From Arthrobacter saudimassiliensis (GTDB taxonomy: Bacteria; Actinomycetota; Actinomycetes; Actinomycetales; Micrococcaceae), in assembly GCA_900016675.1 (NCBI GenBank), contig LN483070.1, positions 1,674,001 to 1,738,000 of the forward strand: a stretch of DNA of 64,000 nucleotides. The letters run 5' to 3'. The notes beneath the pieces are model-generated. The model was not told the origin of the DNA. It saw only the letters and a list, made by a program, of their open reading frames with translations, and made no database searches. The position numbers and the translations under genes are program-made. Of the stretch, positions 52,047-62,800 are shown one piece after another (the stretch's first letter is position 1; every line of letters starts with the position of its first letter).

Positions 52047-54062
52047 ATGACCAATGCCTTCCTGACGCAGAGCACCCTTCCGTATCAGCTGCCGCCGTTC
52101 GCGGAGATCCGCGACGAGGATTACCTGCCGGCCTTCAAGGCCGGATTCCAGGAGCAGCTGGAGGAAATCCGGGAGATCACCGCCAATCCGGAGCCGGCGG
52201 ACTTCGTCAACACCATCGAGGCCCTGGAACGCTCGGGCCGGGTGCTGCACAGGACCGCCATCGCCTTCTTCACCGTCTCGGCCGCGCACGCCACCGAGGC
52301 CGTACAGCTGATTGAACAGCAGGTCATGCCGCTGATGGCCGAGCACCAGGACGCAATCTACCTGAACCGGGCGCTGTGGGAGCGCGTCCAGGCCGTTCCG
52401 GAAGCCGGCCTCGAGCCGGAGGCGCTGCGGCTGCTCTCCGAATACCGCAAGGCGTTCCTGCGGGCCGGAGCCGACCTGGACGACGCCGGGCAGGAGCGGA
52501 TGCGCGGTTACAACCGCCGGCTCTCCGAACTCTCCACCGCCTTCTCCCAGCGCCTGCTCGCCGACACCAATGCGCGTGCCCTGTACGTCGCGGACCGCGG
52601 GGACCTGGCTGGACTGGGCGACGACGACATCGCGGCCGCCGCTGCGGCCGCACGGGAGGCGGGCCATGAGGAGGGCTACCTGCTGCCCCTGGTCCTGCCG
52701 ACTCCGCAGCCCGCACTCGCCCGCCTCACCAACCGGGACACCCGCCGTCGCCTGTTCGAGGCCAGCACGGGCCGCGGATTCACCGGCGACAACGAGACAC
52801 TGAGCACCGCCGCTGAAATCGCGTCCCTGCGCGCTGAGCGTGCCCGGCTGCTCGGCTTTGCCACGCACGCCGAGTACGTGCTGGACAGCCAGACCGCGCC
52901 GTCCCTGGACGCCGTCCGCAGCATGTTGGACCGCCTGGTGCCGCCCGCCGTCCGCAACGCCGAGGCGGAGGCGGAACAGCTGCGCCAGGTGGCCCGGCGG
53001 GAAGGCTTCGAGCTGGCGCCCTGGGACTGGGCCTGGTGCTCGGAGCAGGTCCGGCGCGAAAAGTACGACGTCGACCTGGCGGAGCTGAGGCCCTGGTTTG
53101 AACTGGAGCGGGTGCTGCACGACGGCGTCTTCCGCGCCGCGACCCGCCTCTACGGCATCACCTTCGAGGAACGGACCGACCTCCCCGGCTACCACCCGGA
53201 CGTTCGGGTGTGGGAGGTCCGCAATGAGGACGGCTCGCCGCTGGGCCTGTTCCTGGGCGACTACTATGCCCGCGGCACCAAGAACGGCGGCGCGTGGATG
53301 AACCCGGTGGTGGAGCAGTCCGGGCTGCTGGACTCTCCGGTGGTCGTCGCGAACAACCTGAACATCTCCAGGCCCGCCGACGGCGAGCCGACCCTGCTGA
53401 CCTTCGATGAGGTCAACACCCTGTTCCACGAGTTCGGCCACGCGCTGCACGGCCTGTTCTCCAACGTCCGCTATCCGCGGTTCTCCGGCACCTCGGTCCC
53501 CCGTGACTTCGTCGAGTACCCGTCGCAGGTCAATGAGATGTGGATGCTGGATCCGGAGATCCTGGCCGGCTTCGCCCGGCACTACCGGACCGACGAGCCG
53601 CTGCCCCGGGAAGCGGTGGACAAGGTGCGGGCCGCGCAGCTGTGGGGTGAGGGGTTCCGTACCACCGAGTATCTGGGCGCCACCCTGCTCGACCTCGCCT
53701 GGCACACCCTCGAGCCGGGCACCCGGGTCGACGACGCCGCGGCCTTCGAGGCGAATGCGCTCAAGGAGGCGGGGCTGGGGCTGGCGTTGGTGCCGCCGCG
53801 TTACCGCACCGGCTACTTCAAGCACATCTTCGCCAGCGGCTACGCGGCGGCCTACTACGCCTACATCTGGAGCGAGGTGCTCGACGCCGACACGGTGGAG
53901 TGGTTCACGGAGAACGGCGGCCTGCTGCGGGAGAACGGGGACCGGTTCCGTAAGCTGCTGCTCAGCCGCGGCAACGCCATGGACCCGCTGGAGGCCTTCC
54001 GGGAGTTCCGCGGCCGGGAGGCACGGATCGAGCCGCTGCTCAAGCGCCGCGGCCTGGACTGA
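52047..54062 (+). CDS. M3-family metallopeptidase (oligopeptidase / peptidyl-dipeptidase)
   Basis: Cytoplasmic zinc peptidase degrading short peptides. The 671 residues are full length for the Dcp/oligopeptidase A group. The zinc motif is NTLFHEFGHALHGLFS (HExxH), with the third ligand in FVEYPSQVNEMW, and the substrate-binding GYFKHIFASGYAAAYYAYIW near the C-terminus. ATG at 52047 gives the usual N-terminus; upstream in-frame codons lie in the capA 5' region. No signal peptide. Confidence 0.95.
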   Translation: MTNAFLTQSTLPYQLPPFAEIRDEDYLPAFKAGFQEQLEEIREITANPEPADFVNTIEALERSGRVLHRTAIAFFTVSAAHATEAVQLIEQQVMPLMAEHQDAIYLNRALWERVQAVPEAGLEPEALRLLSEYRKAFLRAGADLDDAGQERMRGYNRRLSELSTAFSQRLLADTNARALYVADRGDLAGLGDDDIAAAAAAAREAGHEEGYLLPLVLPTPQPALARLTNRDTRRRLFEASTGRGFTGDNETLSTAAEIASLRAERARLLGFATHAEYVLDSQTAPSLDAVRSMLDRLVPPAVRNAEAEAEQLRQVARREGFELAPWDWAWCSEQVRREKYDVDLAELRPWFELERVLHDGVFRAATRLYGITFEERTDLPGYHPDVRVWEVRNEDGSPLGLFLGDYYARGTKNGGAWMNPVVEQSGLLDSPVVVANNLNISRPADGEPTLLTFDEVNTLFHEFGHALHGLFSNVRYPRFSGTSVPRDFVEYPSQVNEMWMLDPEILAGFARHYRTDEPLPREAVDKVRAAQLWGEGFRTTEYLGATLLDLAWHTLEPGTRVDDAAAFEANALKEAGLGLALVPPRYRTGYFKHIFASGYAAAYYAYIWSEVLDADTVEWFTENGGLLRENGDRFRKLLLSRGNAMDPLEAFREFRGREARIEPLLKRRGLD

Positions 54063-54137
54063 GCGCCGCAGCCCCGTCTAAGGCGCTTAAATGCGAAGCG
54101 GCAGTCTGTTGGCCGCAGAAGTCTCGACACTGTTCTC

Positions 54138-54146
54138 TGCTATGAT
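54138..54146 (+). promoter_or_regulatory. Extended -10 promoter for the Abi leader RNA and gene
   Basis: TGCTATGAT: consensus-like TATGAT (54141-54146) with a TGn extension. No good -35 is visible. Predicted start about 54153. Confidence 0.6.
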
Positions 54147-54152
54147 CTGAAG

Positions 54153-54198
54153 CATCACGATCAGCCCGTTGCCGGAAGGCGCGGGCTGATTTTCTTTC
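54153..54198 (+). ncRNA. Candidate abiF-type structured RNA upstream of the Abi gene
   Basis: From the predicted start the RNA folds into a 9-bp stem ATCAGCCCG (54160-54168) with CGGGCTGAT (54182-54190), a small internal loop, and GCC-GGAA-GGC (54171-54180) capped by a GNRA tetraloop, followed by TTTTCTTTC. It has the form of an intrinsic terminator ending about 10 bases before the Abi ATG, so most transcripts should stop as a roughly 45-nt RNA. Rfam describes an abiF RNA motif found next to Abi_2 genes; identity with it is inferred from position and shape. Confidence 0.6.
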
Positions 54199-54208
54199 TG
54201 GGAGGCGC

Positions 54209-55204
54209 ATGGAGGACTACGTTAAGCCCTGGTTATCGGTCGATGAGCAGATCGAACGGCTGGAAAACCGGGGAGTCCAAGTGGATGACCGCGCCCGCGC
54301 AGAATTCGCCCTGAAGTCAATCGGCTACTACAGGCTCACTGGCTATTTGTACCCGTTCAGGGAGTCAGAGACCTACGTCGACGACGAGGGACGCAGCCGC
54401 GTTCGAGTTCTCAGCGGCTACAAGCCTCGGACAACTCTTCGACAGGCCGAAGAAATCATCGACTTCGACAGGCGGCTGCGCATGCTCGTCATGGACGGCG
54501 TCGAGCGCATCGAGGTAGCGGTGAGGATGCAGATCGGATATGTGCTTGGACGCCGATCTCCGTTCGCCTACGAAGACCCTGACTCCTTCACCCGGGCATT
54601 CACGACACCCACTACCGACTCCCGCAACCCCAAACCCAGCAGTCACATTCAATGGCTACAGCGTGTAAATACACGAAAAGCCAGCTCGGACGAGCAATTC
54701 GTTGCCCATTTTAGAGAGAAGTATGACGACCGGATGCCGGTTTGGGCCCTCACCGAAATCCTCGAGCTCGGCCACTTGTCCGTTCTCTACCGGGGCATGG
54801 CCCAGACCGACACTGAGGAGATCGCGGCGGCCTTTGGGGTCCCGACGAAAAAACTCATGGGTAGCTGGCTCGCCAGCCTCAATTACGTCCGCAACGTTGC
54901 GGCTCATCATGCACGGCTGTACAACCGAAAGCTCCAGAACGCGCCTTCACGACCGAGGGTGGGGCAGATTCCTGCTCTCGACCATCTGAGGGCTGACGAG
55001 ACAGCCAAAGGTGCATTCGGTACATATAGCGCCCTCGCAGTGATTGCTCATCTGCTGTCGACAATCGACAGCGACAGCGATTGGGCTACTCAGCTCGCTG
55101 CATTGCTACGGGCGTTCCCCACCTCCCATGCCCTTACCGTGCACTCCCTCGGAACACCGCAGGGATGGGAAACCCTGGCTCTCTGGCGGTCCTCTACTGC
55201 ATAG
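54209..55204 (+). CDS. Abi_2/AbiF-family HEPN protein (abortive infection)
   Basis: A 331-residue Abi family protein, likely an RNase toxin acting in phage defence. N-terminal VDEQIERLENRGVQVDD and the family signature KSIGYYRLTGYLYPFR (36-51), DFDRRLRMLVMDGVERIEVA (85-104), and the HEPN catalytic R-x4-H in VRNVAAHHARLYNR (Arg228, His233) are all intact. Base composition is visibly less GC-rich than neighbours, pointing to transfer. GGGAGG lies only 3 bases from the ATG, and a terminator-like RNA lies in front, so expression is probably restrained. No second protein partner is present. Confidence 0.9.
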   Translation: MEDYVKPWLSVDEQIERLENRGVQVDDRARAEFALKSIGYYRLTGYLYPFRESETYVDDEGRSRVRVLSGYKPRTTLRQAEEIIDFDRRLRMLVMDGVERIEVAVRMQIGYVLGRRSPFAYEDPDSFTRAFTTPTTDSRNPKPSSHIQWLQRVNTRKASSDEQFVAHFREKYDDRMPVWALTEILELGHLSVLYRGMAQTDTEEIAAAFGVPTKKLMGSWLASLNYVRNVAAHHARLYNRKLQNAPSRPRVGQIPALDHLRADETAKGAFGTYSALAVIAHLLSTIDSDSDWATQLAALLRAFPTSHALTVHSLGTPQGWETLALWRSSTA

Positions 55205-55297
55205 CAGTTTGTACATCAGACGAGGCATATCGCGGAACCTGGCCGTCGGGGCCAGCTCGTCACCTGCATCGGCATGCTCGGCGGTCTTGGAATGCTC

Positions 55298-55360
55298 CGT
55301 CAGCGCCGCTGACGCGCGACGGCGGGCAGGCACGGACGCATCCATGCCCACCCGCCGTCG
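55298..55360. terminator. Two hairpins between abi and pdxS
   Basis: CGTCAGC-GCC-GCTGACG (55298-55314), then CGACGGCGGG (55317-55326) with CCCGCCGTCG (55351-55360). They lie in the 176-base gap of two convergent genes; no U-tract. Confidence 0.6.
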
Positions 55361-55380
55361 TTCCCGGCGTCGTGCGGTGC

Positions 55381-56298
55381 TTACCAGCCGCGCTCGGCGA
55401 GGCGGTGCGGCTGCGGCAGCTCGTCGACGTTGATGCCGACCATTGCCTCGCCCAGGCCGCGGGAGGCCTTGGCAATTTCGTCGGCGTCGTCGAAGAAGGT
55501 GGTGGCCTTCACGATGGCGGCGGCCCGCTGGGCGGGGTTGCCGGACTTGAAGATGCCGGAGCCGACGAACACGCCGTCCGCGCCAAGCTGCATCATCATT
55601 GCGGCATCCGCAGGCGTGGCGATGCCGCCGGCGGTGAACAGGACCACCGGCAGCTTGCCGGTGGCGGCGACCTCGCGGACCAGCTCATACGGGGCCTGGA
55701 GCTCCTTCGCGGCCACGTAGAGCTCGTCCTCGGGAAGCGCGGAGAGGCGCGCGATTTCCGTGCGGATGGCCCGCATGTGCCCGGTGGCGTTGGAGACGTC
55801 GCCGGTGCCGGCCTCGCCCTTGGAACGGATCATCGCCGCGCCCTCGTTGATGCGCCGCAGCGCCTCGCCCAGGTTGGTCGCGCCGCAGACGAAGGGGACG
55901 GTGAACTGCCACTTGTCGATGTGGTTCACGTAGTCCGCAGGCGTCAGCACCTCGGATTCGTCAATGTAGTCCACGCCGAGGGACTGCAGCACCTGCGCCT
56001 CGACGAAGTGCCCGATCCGGGCCTTGGCCATGACCGGGATGGAGACGGCATCGATGATCGAGTCGATCATGTCCGGGTCGCTCATGCGGGACACGCCGCC
56101 CTGGGCGCGGATATCGGCCGGGACCCGTTCCAGGGCCATGACGGCGACGGCGCCGGCATCCTCGGCGATCCTGGCCTGTTCAGCGGTGACGACATCCATG
56201 ATGACGCCGCCCTTCAGCATTTCGGCCATGCCGCGCTTGACGCGGCTGCCGCCTACGGCAGGGGCGGTTGTGGGGGTGGTTTCTGCAGCGTTCGACAT
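55381..56298 (-). CDS. pdxS: Pyridoxal 5'-phosphate synthase lyase subunit
   Basis: Builds PLP from ribose 5-phosphate, glyceraldehyde 3-phosphate and ammonia from PdxT. From ATG at 56298 it has 305 residues: [20 protein letters not shown], the catalytic Lys in [35 protein letters not shown], and the phosphate site [17 protein letters not shown]. The protein is full length and intact. It is usually adjacent to pdxT but here is separated from it. Confidence 0.97.
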   Translation of the reverse strand: MSNAAETTPTTAPAVGGSRVKRGMAEMLKGGVIMDVVTAEQARIAEDAGAVAVMALERVPADIRAQGGVSRMSDPDMIDSIIDAVSIPVMAKARIGHFVEAQVLQSLGVDYIDESEVLTPADYVNHIDKWQFTVPFVCGATNLGEALRRINEGAAMIRSKGEAGTGDVSNATGHMRAIRTEIARLSALPEDELYVAAKELQAPYELVREVAATGKLPVVLFTAGGIATPADAAMMMQLGADGVFVGSGIFKSGNPAQRAAAIVKATTFFDDADEIAKASRGLGEAMVGINVDELPQPHRLAERGW

Positions 56299-56369
56299 TC
56301 CTGGTTCTTTCCTCACAAGCGGACGGAAAGGCCAAGTCTATGCCGGGGAGCACTGCGGGCCCGCATCTG

Positions 56370-56996
56370 CTACGCCTGATTGCCCTCCGGCTGCTGCTGG
56401 GCCTGCCGGCGCACCGTCCGCATCCGCTGGAAGATGGTCACGCAGCTGGCCGCGCACAGCAGGACCAGCACGACCAGGAGCACCACCGGAGGCAGGCCCA
56501 GGCCGACCAGGCCGGTGGCGACCAGCAGCGATACCAGCCGCTCCGCACGCTCGGCGATGCCGACGTTGGCGTCGAAGCCCAGCGACTCCGCCTTGGCGCG
56601 GATGTAGGAGACCAGCATGCCCAGGACCAGGCAGATCACCGCGGCGACGCCGACGGCGTCATTCCCGCCACCGGTGAAGAACCAGATCCCGACGCCGGCG
56701 AACAGGGCGCCGTCGGCGAACCGGTCGAGGGTGGAGTCCAGGAAGCCGCCCCAGCGGCCCTTGCGCTCCAGCCTGCGCGCCATGATCCCGTCGATGACGT
56801 CGGAGAACACGAACGCGGTGATGAACAGGGTGCCCCAGAAGAGCTGGCCGAGCGGGTAGAACACCAGGCCGCCGATGACCACACCGAGGGTGCCGACGAT
56901 GGTGACGGCATCGGGTGTCACTCCGCGCCGCAGCAGCCAGGCCGCCAGCGGGGTGAAGAGCCGGGTGAAGAACCCGCGCGCGTATCGATTCAGCAC
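56370..56996 (-). CDS. CDP-alcohol phosphatidyltransferase (phosphatidylinositol phosphate synthase-like)
   Basis: Integral membrane enzyme transferring a CDP-diacylglycerol phosphatidyl group to an alcohol. From GTG at 56996 it has 208 residues with about six helices and the complete family motif DVIDGIMARRLERKGRWGGF then LDSTLDRFAD, that is D-x2-D-G-x2-A-R-x8-G-x3-D-x3-D. The position right after an HIT gene is that of the inositol-phosphate enzyme of mycobacteria. The acyltransferase and mannosyltransferase genes that follow there are not seen here. Confidence 0.9.
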   Translation of the reverse strand: MLNRYARGFFTRLFTPLAAWLLRRGVTPDAVTIVGTLGVVIGGLVFYPLGQLFWGTLFITAFVFSDVIDGIMARRLERKGRWGGFLDSTLDRFADGALFAGVGIWFFTGGGNDAVGVAAVICLVLGMLVSYIRAKAESLGFDANVGIAERAERLVSLLVATGLVGLGLPPVVLLVVLVLLCAASCVTIFQRMRTVRRQAQQQPEGNQA

Positions 56997-57000
56997 CGGA

Positions 57001-57684
57001 TCAGCCCTCGCCGTCCGTGGGTTCGGGCGCGGCGACGCCGGCGCCTGCCGGGCCGCCGCCGGTCTCATTGCCGGAGTCCTGCGGCCAGGCCTGGGCCACC
57101 TGGGCCCGCACATCGGCCAGCGTCTGGGTGATGGCCTTGGTCTGGGCGATGATCGGCAGGAAGTTGCCGTCCCCGCCCCAGCGCGGGACGACATGCTGGT
57201 GCAGGTGGGCTGCGATGCCGGCGCCGCCGGCCACGCCCTGGTTCATGCCCAGGTTGAAGCCGGACGGGTTCGCCACCTTGCGCAGCACCCGCATGGCGGT
57301 CTGGGTCAGGGCGGCGATCTCGGCCGTCTCCTCCGGGTCGATGTCCGTGTAGTCGGGCACGTGCCGGTACGGGCACACGAGCAGGTGGCCGGCGTTGTAG
57401 GGGAACAGGTTCAGGATCACGAAGGCGCGCCGGCCGCGGTGCACGATCAGCGCTTCCTCATCGCTGCGTGCCGGAGCCGCACAGAAGGGACAGGTGTCCT
57501 CGGAGGTCACCTGCTCCTGCCCGCCCTTCACGTAGGCCAGGCGGTGGGGTGTCCAGAGCCGCTGGAAGGAATCGGGCACGCCGGCCAGCCGGAAGCCGTC
57601 GGTGAGGCCCTGGTCCTCCGGGTACGGCACTGCTCCGCCGCCCGGTTCCCGCCGACTGTCCGGTTCCTGGTCCTGTTCCGCCAT
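57001..57684 (-). CDS. HIT-domain nucleotide hydrolase/phosphorylase
   Basis: A 227-residue histidine-triad protein. A Cys pair in CPFCAAP resembles a zinc site, followed by FVILNLFPYNAGHLLVCPYRH and the triad HLHQHVVPRWGGD. In mycobacteria the equivalent gene beside pgsA is an Ap4A phosphorylase, so a similar activity is likely but inferred. It is 4 bases upstream of the phosphatidyltransferase gene and 19 downstream of thrS. Confidence 0.9.
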   Translation of the reverse strand: MAEQDQEPDSRREPGGGAVPYPEDQGLTDGFRLAGVPDSFQRLWTPHRLAYVKGGQEQVTSEDTCPFCAAPARSDEEALIVHRGRRAFVILNLFPYNAGHLLVCPYRHVPDYTDIDPEETAEIAALTQTAMRVLRKVANPSGFNLGMNQGVAGGAGIAAHLHQHVVPRWGGDGNFLPIIAQTKAITQTLADVRAQVAQAWPQDSGNETGGGPAGAGVAAPEPTDGEG

Positions 57685-57703
57685 GACTGCGCTCCCCCGC
57701 CGG

Positions 57704-59716
57704 CTACTTGGCCCGGGTGCGGACGGCGTCGACGATCCGCTTTACGGCCTCATCGACGGGCACGCCGTTGTCCTGGCTGCCGTCCCGGAAGCGGAAGGAC
57801 ACGGCGCCCGCTTCGGCGTCGTCGCCGCCGGCGATGAGCACGAACGGAATCTTGTCCTTGGACGCGGTGCGGATCTTCTTCGGGAAACGGTCGCTGCCGG
57901 CGTCGACCTCGGCGCGGATGCCCTCGGCCTTGAGCCGGTCGATGACGTCGTACATGTAGTCGTTGAAGGCCTCGGCCACGGGGATGCCGACCACCTGCAC
58001 CGGCGCCAGCCAGGCCGGGAACGCGCCGGCGTAGTGCTCGGTGAGCACGCCCATGAAGCGCTCCACGGAACCGAACAGCGCGCGGTGGATCATGACCGGG
58101 CGCTGGCGGGTGCCGTCGGCGGCCTGGTACTCCAGCTCGAAGCGTTCGGGCAGGTTGAAGTCCAGCTGAATGGTGGACATCTGCCAGGTGCGGCCGATCG
58201 CGTCGCGGGCCTGCACGGAGATCTTCGGGCCGTAGAAGGCCGCTCCCCCGGGATCCGGCACCAGGTCCAGGCCGGAGGCGTCGGCGACTTCGGCGAGGGT
58301 GCGGGTGGCTTCCTCCCAGACCTCGTCGGAGCCCACGTACTTCTCGGGGTCCTTGGTGGAGAGTTCCAGGTAGAAGTCGTCCAGGCCGTAGTCCTTGAGC
58401 AGGTTCAGCACGAAGTTGAGCGTGTTGGTCAGCTCATCCTTCATCTGCTCGCGGGTGCAGTAGATGTGGGCGTCGTCCTGGGTCATGCCCCGCACGCGGG
58501 TCAGGCCGTGGATCACGCCGGACTTCTCGTAGCGGTACACGGAGCCGAATTCGAACAGCCGCAGCGGCAGCTCGCGGTAGGACCGTCCGCGGGAGCGGAA
58601 GATCAGGTTGTGCATGGGGCAGTTCATCGGCTTCAGGTAGTAGTCCTGGCCGGGCTTGGTGACCTCGCCGGTCTCGGGGTCGGTGACCTCGTCCACGTGC
58701 ATGGGAGGGAACATGCCGTCGCGGTACCAGTCCAGGTGGCCGGACACCTCGTACAGGTGGCCCTTGGTGATGTGCGGGGTGTAGACGAACTCGTAGCCGG
58801 CCTCGGTGTGGCGCTGGCGGGAGTAGTCCTCCATGGCCTTGCGGATGATGCCGCCCTTGGGGTGGAACACCGGCAGGCCCGAACCGAGCTCGTCGGGGAA
58901 GGAGAACAGGTCCAGTTCGGTCCCCAGCCGGCGGTGGTCGCGGCGCTCGGCTTCGGCCAGGCGCTCCTGGTAGGCCTTCAGGGCCTCCTTGGTGGGCCAG
59001 GCGGTGCCGTAGATGCGCTGCAGCTGCTGGTTCTTCTGGTTGCCCAGCCAGTAGGCGGCGGCGGAGCGGGTCAGCGCGAAGGCGTTGGAGATCAGCTTGG
59101 TGTTGGGCAGGTGCGGGCCCCGGCACAGGTCGCACCAGACCGTGTCGCCGGACTTGCGGTCGACGTTGTCGTAAATGGTGATCTCGCCGGCGCCGACCTC
59201 GATGTTCGCGCCCTCGCCGGCTTCCTCGGCGCCGTCCTTCTTGCCCAGCAGCTCGAGCTTGTACGGCTCGTTGGCCATGGCTTCGCGGGCCTCGTCTTCG
59301 GTCACCACGCGCCGGACGAATCTCTGGTTCGAGTTGATGATCTTCTGCATCATCTTCTCGAGGGTCTTCAGGTCTTCGGGGGTGAACGGCTCGGCGACGT
59401 CGAAGTCGAAGTAGAAGCCGTCCTTGATGTACGGGCCGATGCCCAGCTTGGCGTCGGGGCGCAGCTGCTGCACGGCCTGGGCCATGACGTGCGCGGTGGA
59501 GTGGCGCAGCACGTTGAGGCCGTCTTCGGAGTCGATGGTCACGGCCTCCACGGTGGAGCCGGGCATCAGCGGGGTGTCCAGGTCCTTCAGCACCCCGTCA
59601 ACACGCATCACGACGACGTCGCGGCGCTCGAAGAACAGGGCGGCGCCGGTGGTGCCGGTATCCACCGTGGTCTCTTCGCCGTCGACGATGAGGGTGAACT
59701 GTTCCGGCACTGACAC
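57704..59716 (-). CDS. thrS: Threonine-tRNA ligase
   Basis: Charges tRNA-Thr. The 670 residues contain an N-terminal TGS domain, the editing domain ([20 protein letters not shown] near 70 and [11 protein letters not shown]), the class II core with zinc-site [15 protein letters not shown], and a C-terminal anticodon-binding domain ([18 protein letters not shown]). GTG start. No T-box leader in the 87 bases upstream. Confidence 0.97.
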   Translation of the reverse strand: MSVPEQFTLIVDGEETTVDTGTTGAALFFERRDVVVMRVDGVLKDLDTPLMPGSTVEAVTIDSEDGLNVLRHSTAHVMAQAVQQLRPDAKLGIGPYIKDGFYFDFDVAEPFTPEDLKTLEKMMQKIINSNQRFVRRVVTEDEAREAMANEPYKLELLGKKDGAEEAGEGANIEVGAGEITIYDNVDRKSGDTVWCDLCRGPHLPNTKLISNAFALTRSAAAYWLGNQKNQQLQRIYGTAWPTKEALKAYQERLAEAERRDHRRLGTELDLFSFPDELGSGLPVFHPKGGIIRKAMEDYSRQRHTEAGYEFVYTPHITKGHLYEVSGHLDWYRDGMFPPMHVDEVTDPETGEVTKPGQDYYLKPMNCPMHNLIFRSRGRSYRELPLRLFEFGSVYRYEKSGVIHGLTRVRGMTQDDAHIYCTREQMKDELTNTLNFVLNLLKDYGLDDFYLELSTKDPEKYVGSDEVWEEATRTLAEVADASGLDLVPDPGGAAFYGPKISVQARDAIGRTWQMSTIQLDFNLPERFELEYQAADGTRQRPVMIHRALFGSVERFMGVLTEHYAGAFPAWLAPVQVVGIPVAEAFNDYMYDVIDRLKAEGIRAEVDAGSDRFPKKIRTASKDKIPFVLIAGGDDAEAGAVSFRFRDGSQDNGVPVDEAVKRIVDAVRTRAK

Positions 59717-59803
59717 GTTGTCTCCTAGATTTGCTTGTCCGGCGCGTGGGATCGCTCCCTTCGATACCGCGGCAGAGTCAGCCGCGGTCGCGCCCCTACG
59801 ATG

Positions 59804-62800
59804 TTATCCGCTGTCACCAAGGCCAACCAACCTGCCGCGCCTGCCGGAGCGGCGGGGCGCGGCGTCGGCGGAGGGGCCGGCAGGTTCGGCGGCGGGCAGC
59901 GCCGCGGCCAGGTCCGTGGGGAGATGGCCAGGGACGAGGTCCGCGAGGTTCCAGGCGGCGGTGGCCTGCAGGCTGATGCCGCGGTCTCCGGTGCGCCGGG
60001 TCAGTCCGCGGATCAGCAGCAGTTCGGTGCCGAAGAGCAGCGGGCCGGCCTGTTCCTGCGCCTCGTGGAAGAAGGTGCAGTCGATGCAGCCGGTGCCGTC
60101 GTCGACGCTGATGAACACCACCCGCCGGCCGCCGCGCATGGGCGGGGTCTGGGTGGCCACGCGGATGCCGGCCACCAGCACCTCGGTGCCGTTGCGCAGC
60201 GCCAGCAGCTGCTCGGCGCGGGTCACTCCCAGCTGCTCCAGCAGTGGCCGGTAGCTGTCCATCAGGTGAGCGCTGACGTCGACGGCGAGCAGGTCCAGTT
60301 CGGTGCGCACCTTCTCGGGCAGGCTGGGCTCGGGCAGCTCCGGATCCAGGTTCTCCAGTTCGGTGTCCCCCAGCGGCAGGGCGAGCTGGCCGGGGATCGG
60401 CGCGTAGCGGGCCGACGGCGTGCGGGCCGGCTGGGCGGCCAGGTGTGCCACCAGGTCGGCCCGGCTGCCGCGGGAACCGGTTTCGCGGGTGAGCGAGTCG
60501 AAGGCTCCGAGCTGGGCCAGCCGCTGCAGTGAGGGCCGGCTGAGTTTCGCCCGGGCCCGCAGGTCGGCGAGGGAATCGTAGGGCTGCCCGGCGGTGATCC
60601 GGCGGACCTCGGCGGCGGAGAGCCCGTAGATGCCGGCGAAGCTGAGCCGGATGCCCAGCCGTTCGGGCCGGGCCGGATGTCCGGGCCGGCCTCGCTCGGC
60701 GGGAACCCGTTCCACCCGGTACTGCTCGCCGCTGCGGTTGATGTCCAGCGGCAGGATGGGGATGCCCATCCGCCGGGCCTCGGCCACCAGCAGCCGGCGC
60801 GGGTACATGCCGGGGTCGTGTTCGAAGATTCCGGCCAGGAACGCCTCGGGGTGGTGTGCCTTCAGCCAGGCGGACTGGTAGGTGGGCACCGCGAACGCCG
60901 CGCCGTGCGCCTTGCAGAAGCCGAAGCTGCCGAAGGCCTTCAGGGTCTCCCAGACCCGGTCGATTACCTCGGCAGTGTAGCCGCGTTCGGCGGACCGGGC
61001 ACGGAAGTACGCCTCGACGCCGGGCTCGGCGTCTTCGTTGCCGAGCAGCCGCCGCAGTTCGTCGGCCTTGGCCAGGCCGCAGCCGGTGAAGACGTCGAAG
61101 GTGCGCAGCACCTGTTCGTGGAAGACGGTCACCCCGTGGGTTTCGGCCAGTACGGGACGCAGCGCCTCGTGCGGGTATTCATCCGGCGACCAGCCGTGGC
61201 GGTGCTCCAGGTAGGGGCGGACCATGTCCGATTTCATCGGGCCCGGCCGGAACAGGGAGATGTCGATGATCAGGTCGTTGAATTCCCGCGGGGCGAGCTT
61301 GCCGATCAGCTCGCGCTGGCCCGGGGATTCGATCTGGAAGCAGCCCAGGGTGTGGGTGCTGCGGATCAGCTCGTAGGTGGGTTCATCGTCCAGCGGCACG
61401 GCATCGAGGTCGATCCGCCCGTCGGCGCCGATCCAGTCCGGAACCCCGGCGGCGGCGTCGGGCCGGTGCCCGCCGGCGTCGGCGACGTCCTGCGCGCCGT
61501 CGTGGATGCGGACGATCTCGCGGACCGCGAAGGCCATGGCGGACTGCATGCGCACCCCGAGCACGTCGAGCTTGAGCATGCCCATCGGATCCATGTCGTG
61601 TTTGTCGAACTGGGACATCGGCAGGCCCAGGCCGCTGGGCTGGACCGGGGTGCGGTCCAGCAGGGTGGTGTCGCCCAGGATCACCCCGCAGGGGTGCATG
61701 GAGATGTGCCGGGGCAGCCGGTCCAGGCGTTCGGTGAGGTCCACCAGCAGGTCCAGCTGCTTGTTCTTCTCCACCCGCCCGGAGATCTCCCTCAGCTCGG
61801 GCTTCTCGGCGAGCGCCTCACGGAACCTGCTCGCCGAGAAGCGCCACAGCTGCTTGGCGACCGCTCCGATCTCCTCGTCCTCCAGCCCCAGGGCCAGGCC
61901 GGCGTCGCGCACCGCCCCGCGGGCGCGGTAGCCGTTCTGCATGCTCATCAGGGTCACGCGTTCGGCGCCGAAGCGTTCGAAGATGCGCTCGTACACGTGG
62001 TGGCGTTCGGCGCTTTCGACGTCGATGTCGATGTCCGGCAGCGTGGAGCGGTCGCGGGAGAGGAACCGTTCGAAGATCAGGTCGTGCGCCAGCGGATTCA
62101 CGTGGCTGACGCCCAGCAGGTAGTTCACCAGCGAGGAGGCGCCGCTCCCCCGCGCCGCGGCGCGGACCCCCATGCCGGTGATCATGGCCGACACCTCGGC
62201 GACGGTCAGGAAGTAGGACGCGAAGCCGAGCCGGGCGATGATGCCCAGCTCATGCTCCAGCCGGGTGCGGATCGCCGCCTCGCCCGCGGAGTCCGGGGAC
62301 GGGAAGCGGCGGGTGATGCCGGCCTCGCAGCGGGCCCGCAGCTCCGCCATCGGTTCGCCGCTGATGCCGATCACCGATGCCTCGGGCACCACCGGGCGTT
62401 TCCAGCCCATGTCCTCCGCCGGATCCATCCGGCAGCGGTCGGCCACCGTTTCGGTATCGGCGAGCAGCCGGGCGGCGCCGGCGCCCCCGTAACCGGCCTC
62501 GGCGCTGATCTCCCGGGCCAGGGCGGCCATGGTGCGGGCGTTCTTCAGCCAGCCCTGGCCGTTGGGCTGCAGGTCCTGCAGGCGGGGCAGGGCGGTCAGC
62601 GAGCGCGCGGCGTCGAGCACATCGGCGGTGGCGGCGCCGTCCTCATCGACATACCGCACCGCGTTGGTCAGTACGGCGGGCAGGCGCATCTCATCAGCCA
62701 GCCGGTACATGCGCACCGCGTGGGCCAGGCAGAGGTTCTCCCCCGGGGCGCTCAGATGCGTGGCGACCTCGACGGCGAGCGCTTCGGGGGGCAGGATCCG

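Noticed and set aside
59717-59803. T-box leaders before aminoacyl-tRNA synthetase genes (thrS, alaS, aspS, hisS)
   Set aside because: Upstream gaps are too short and lack T-box core sequence and terminator pairs.
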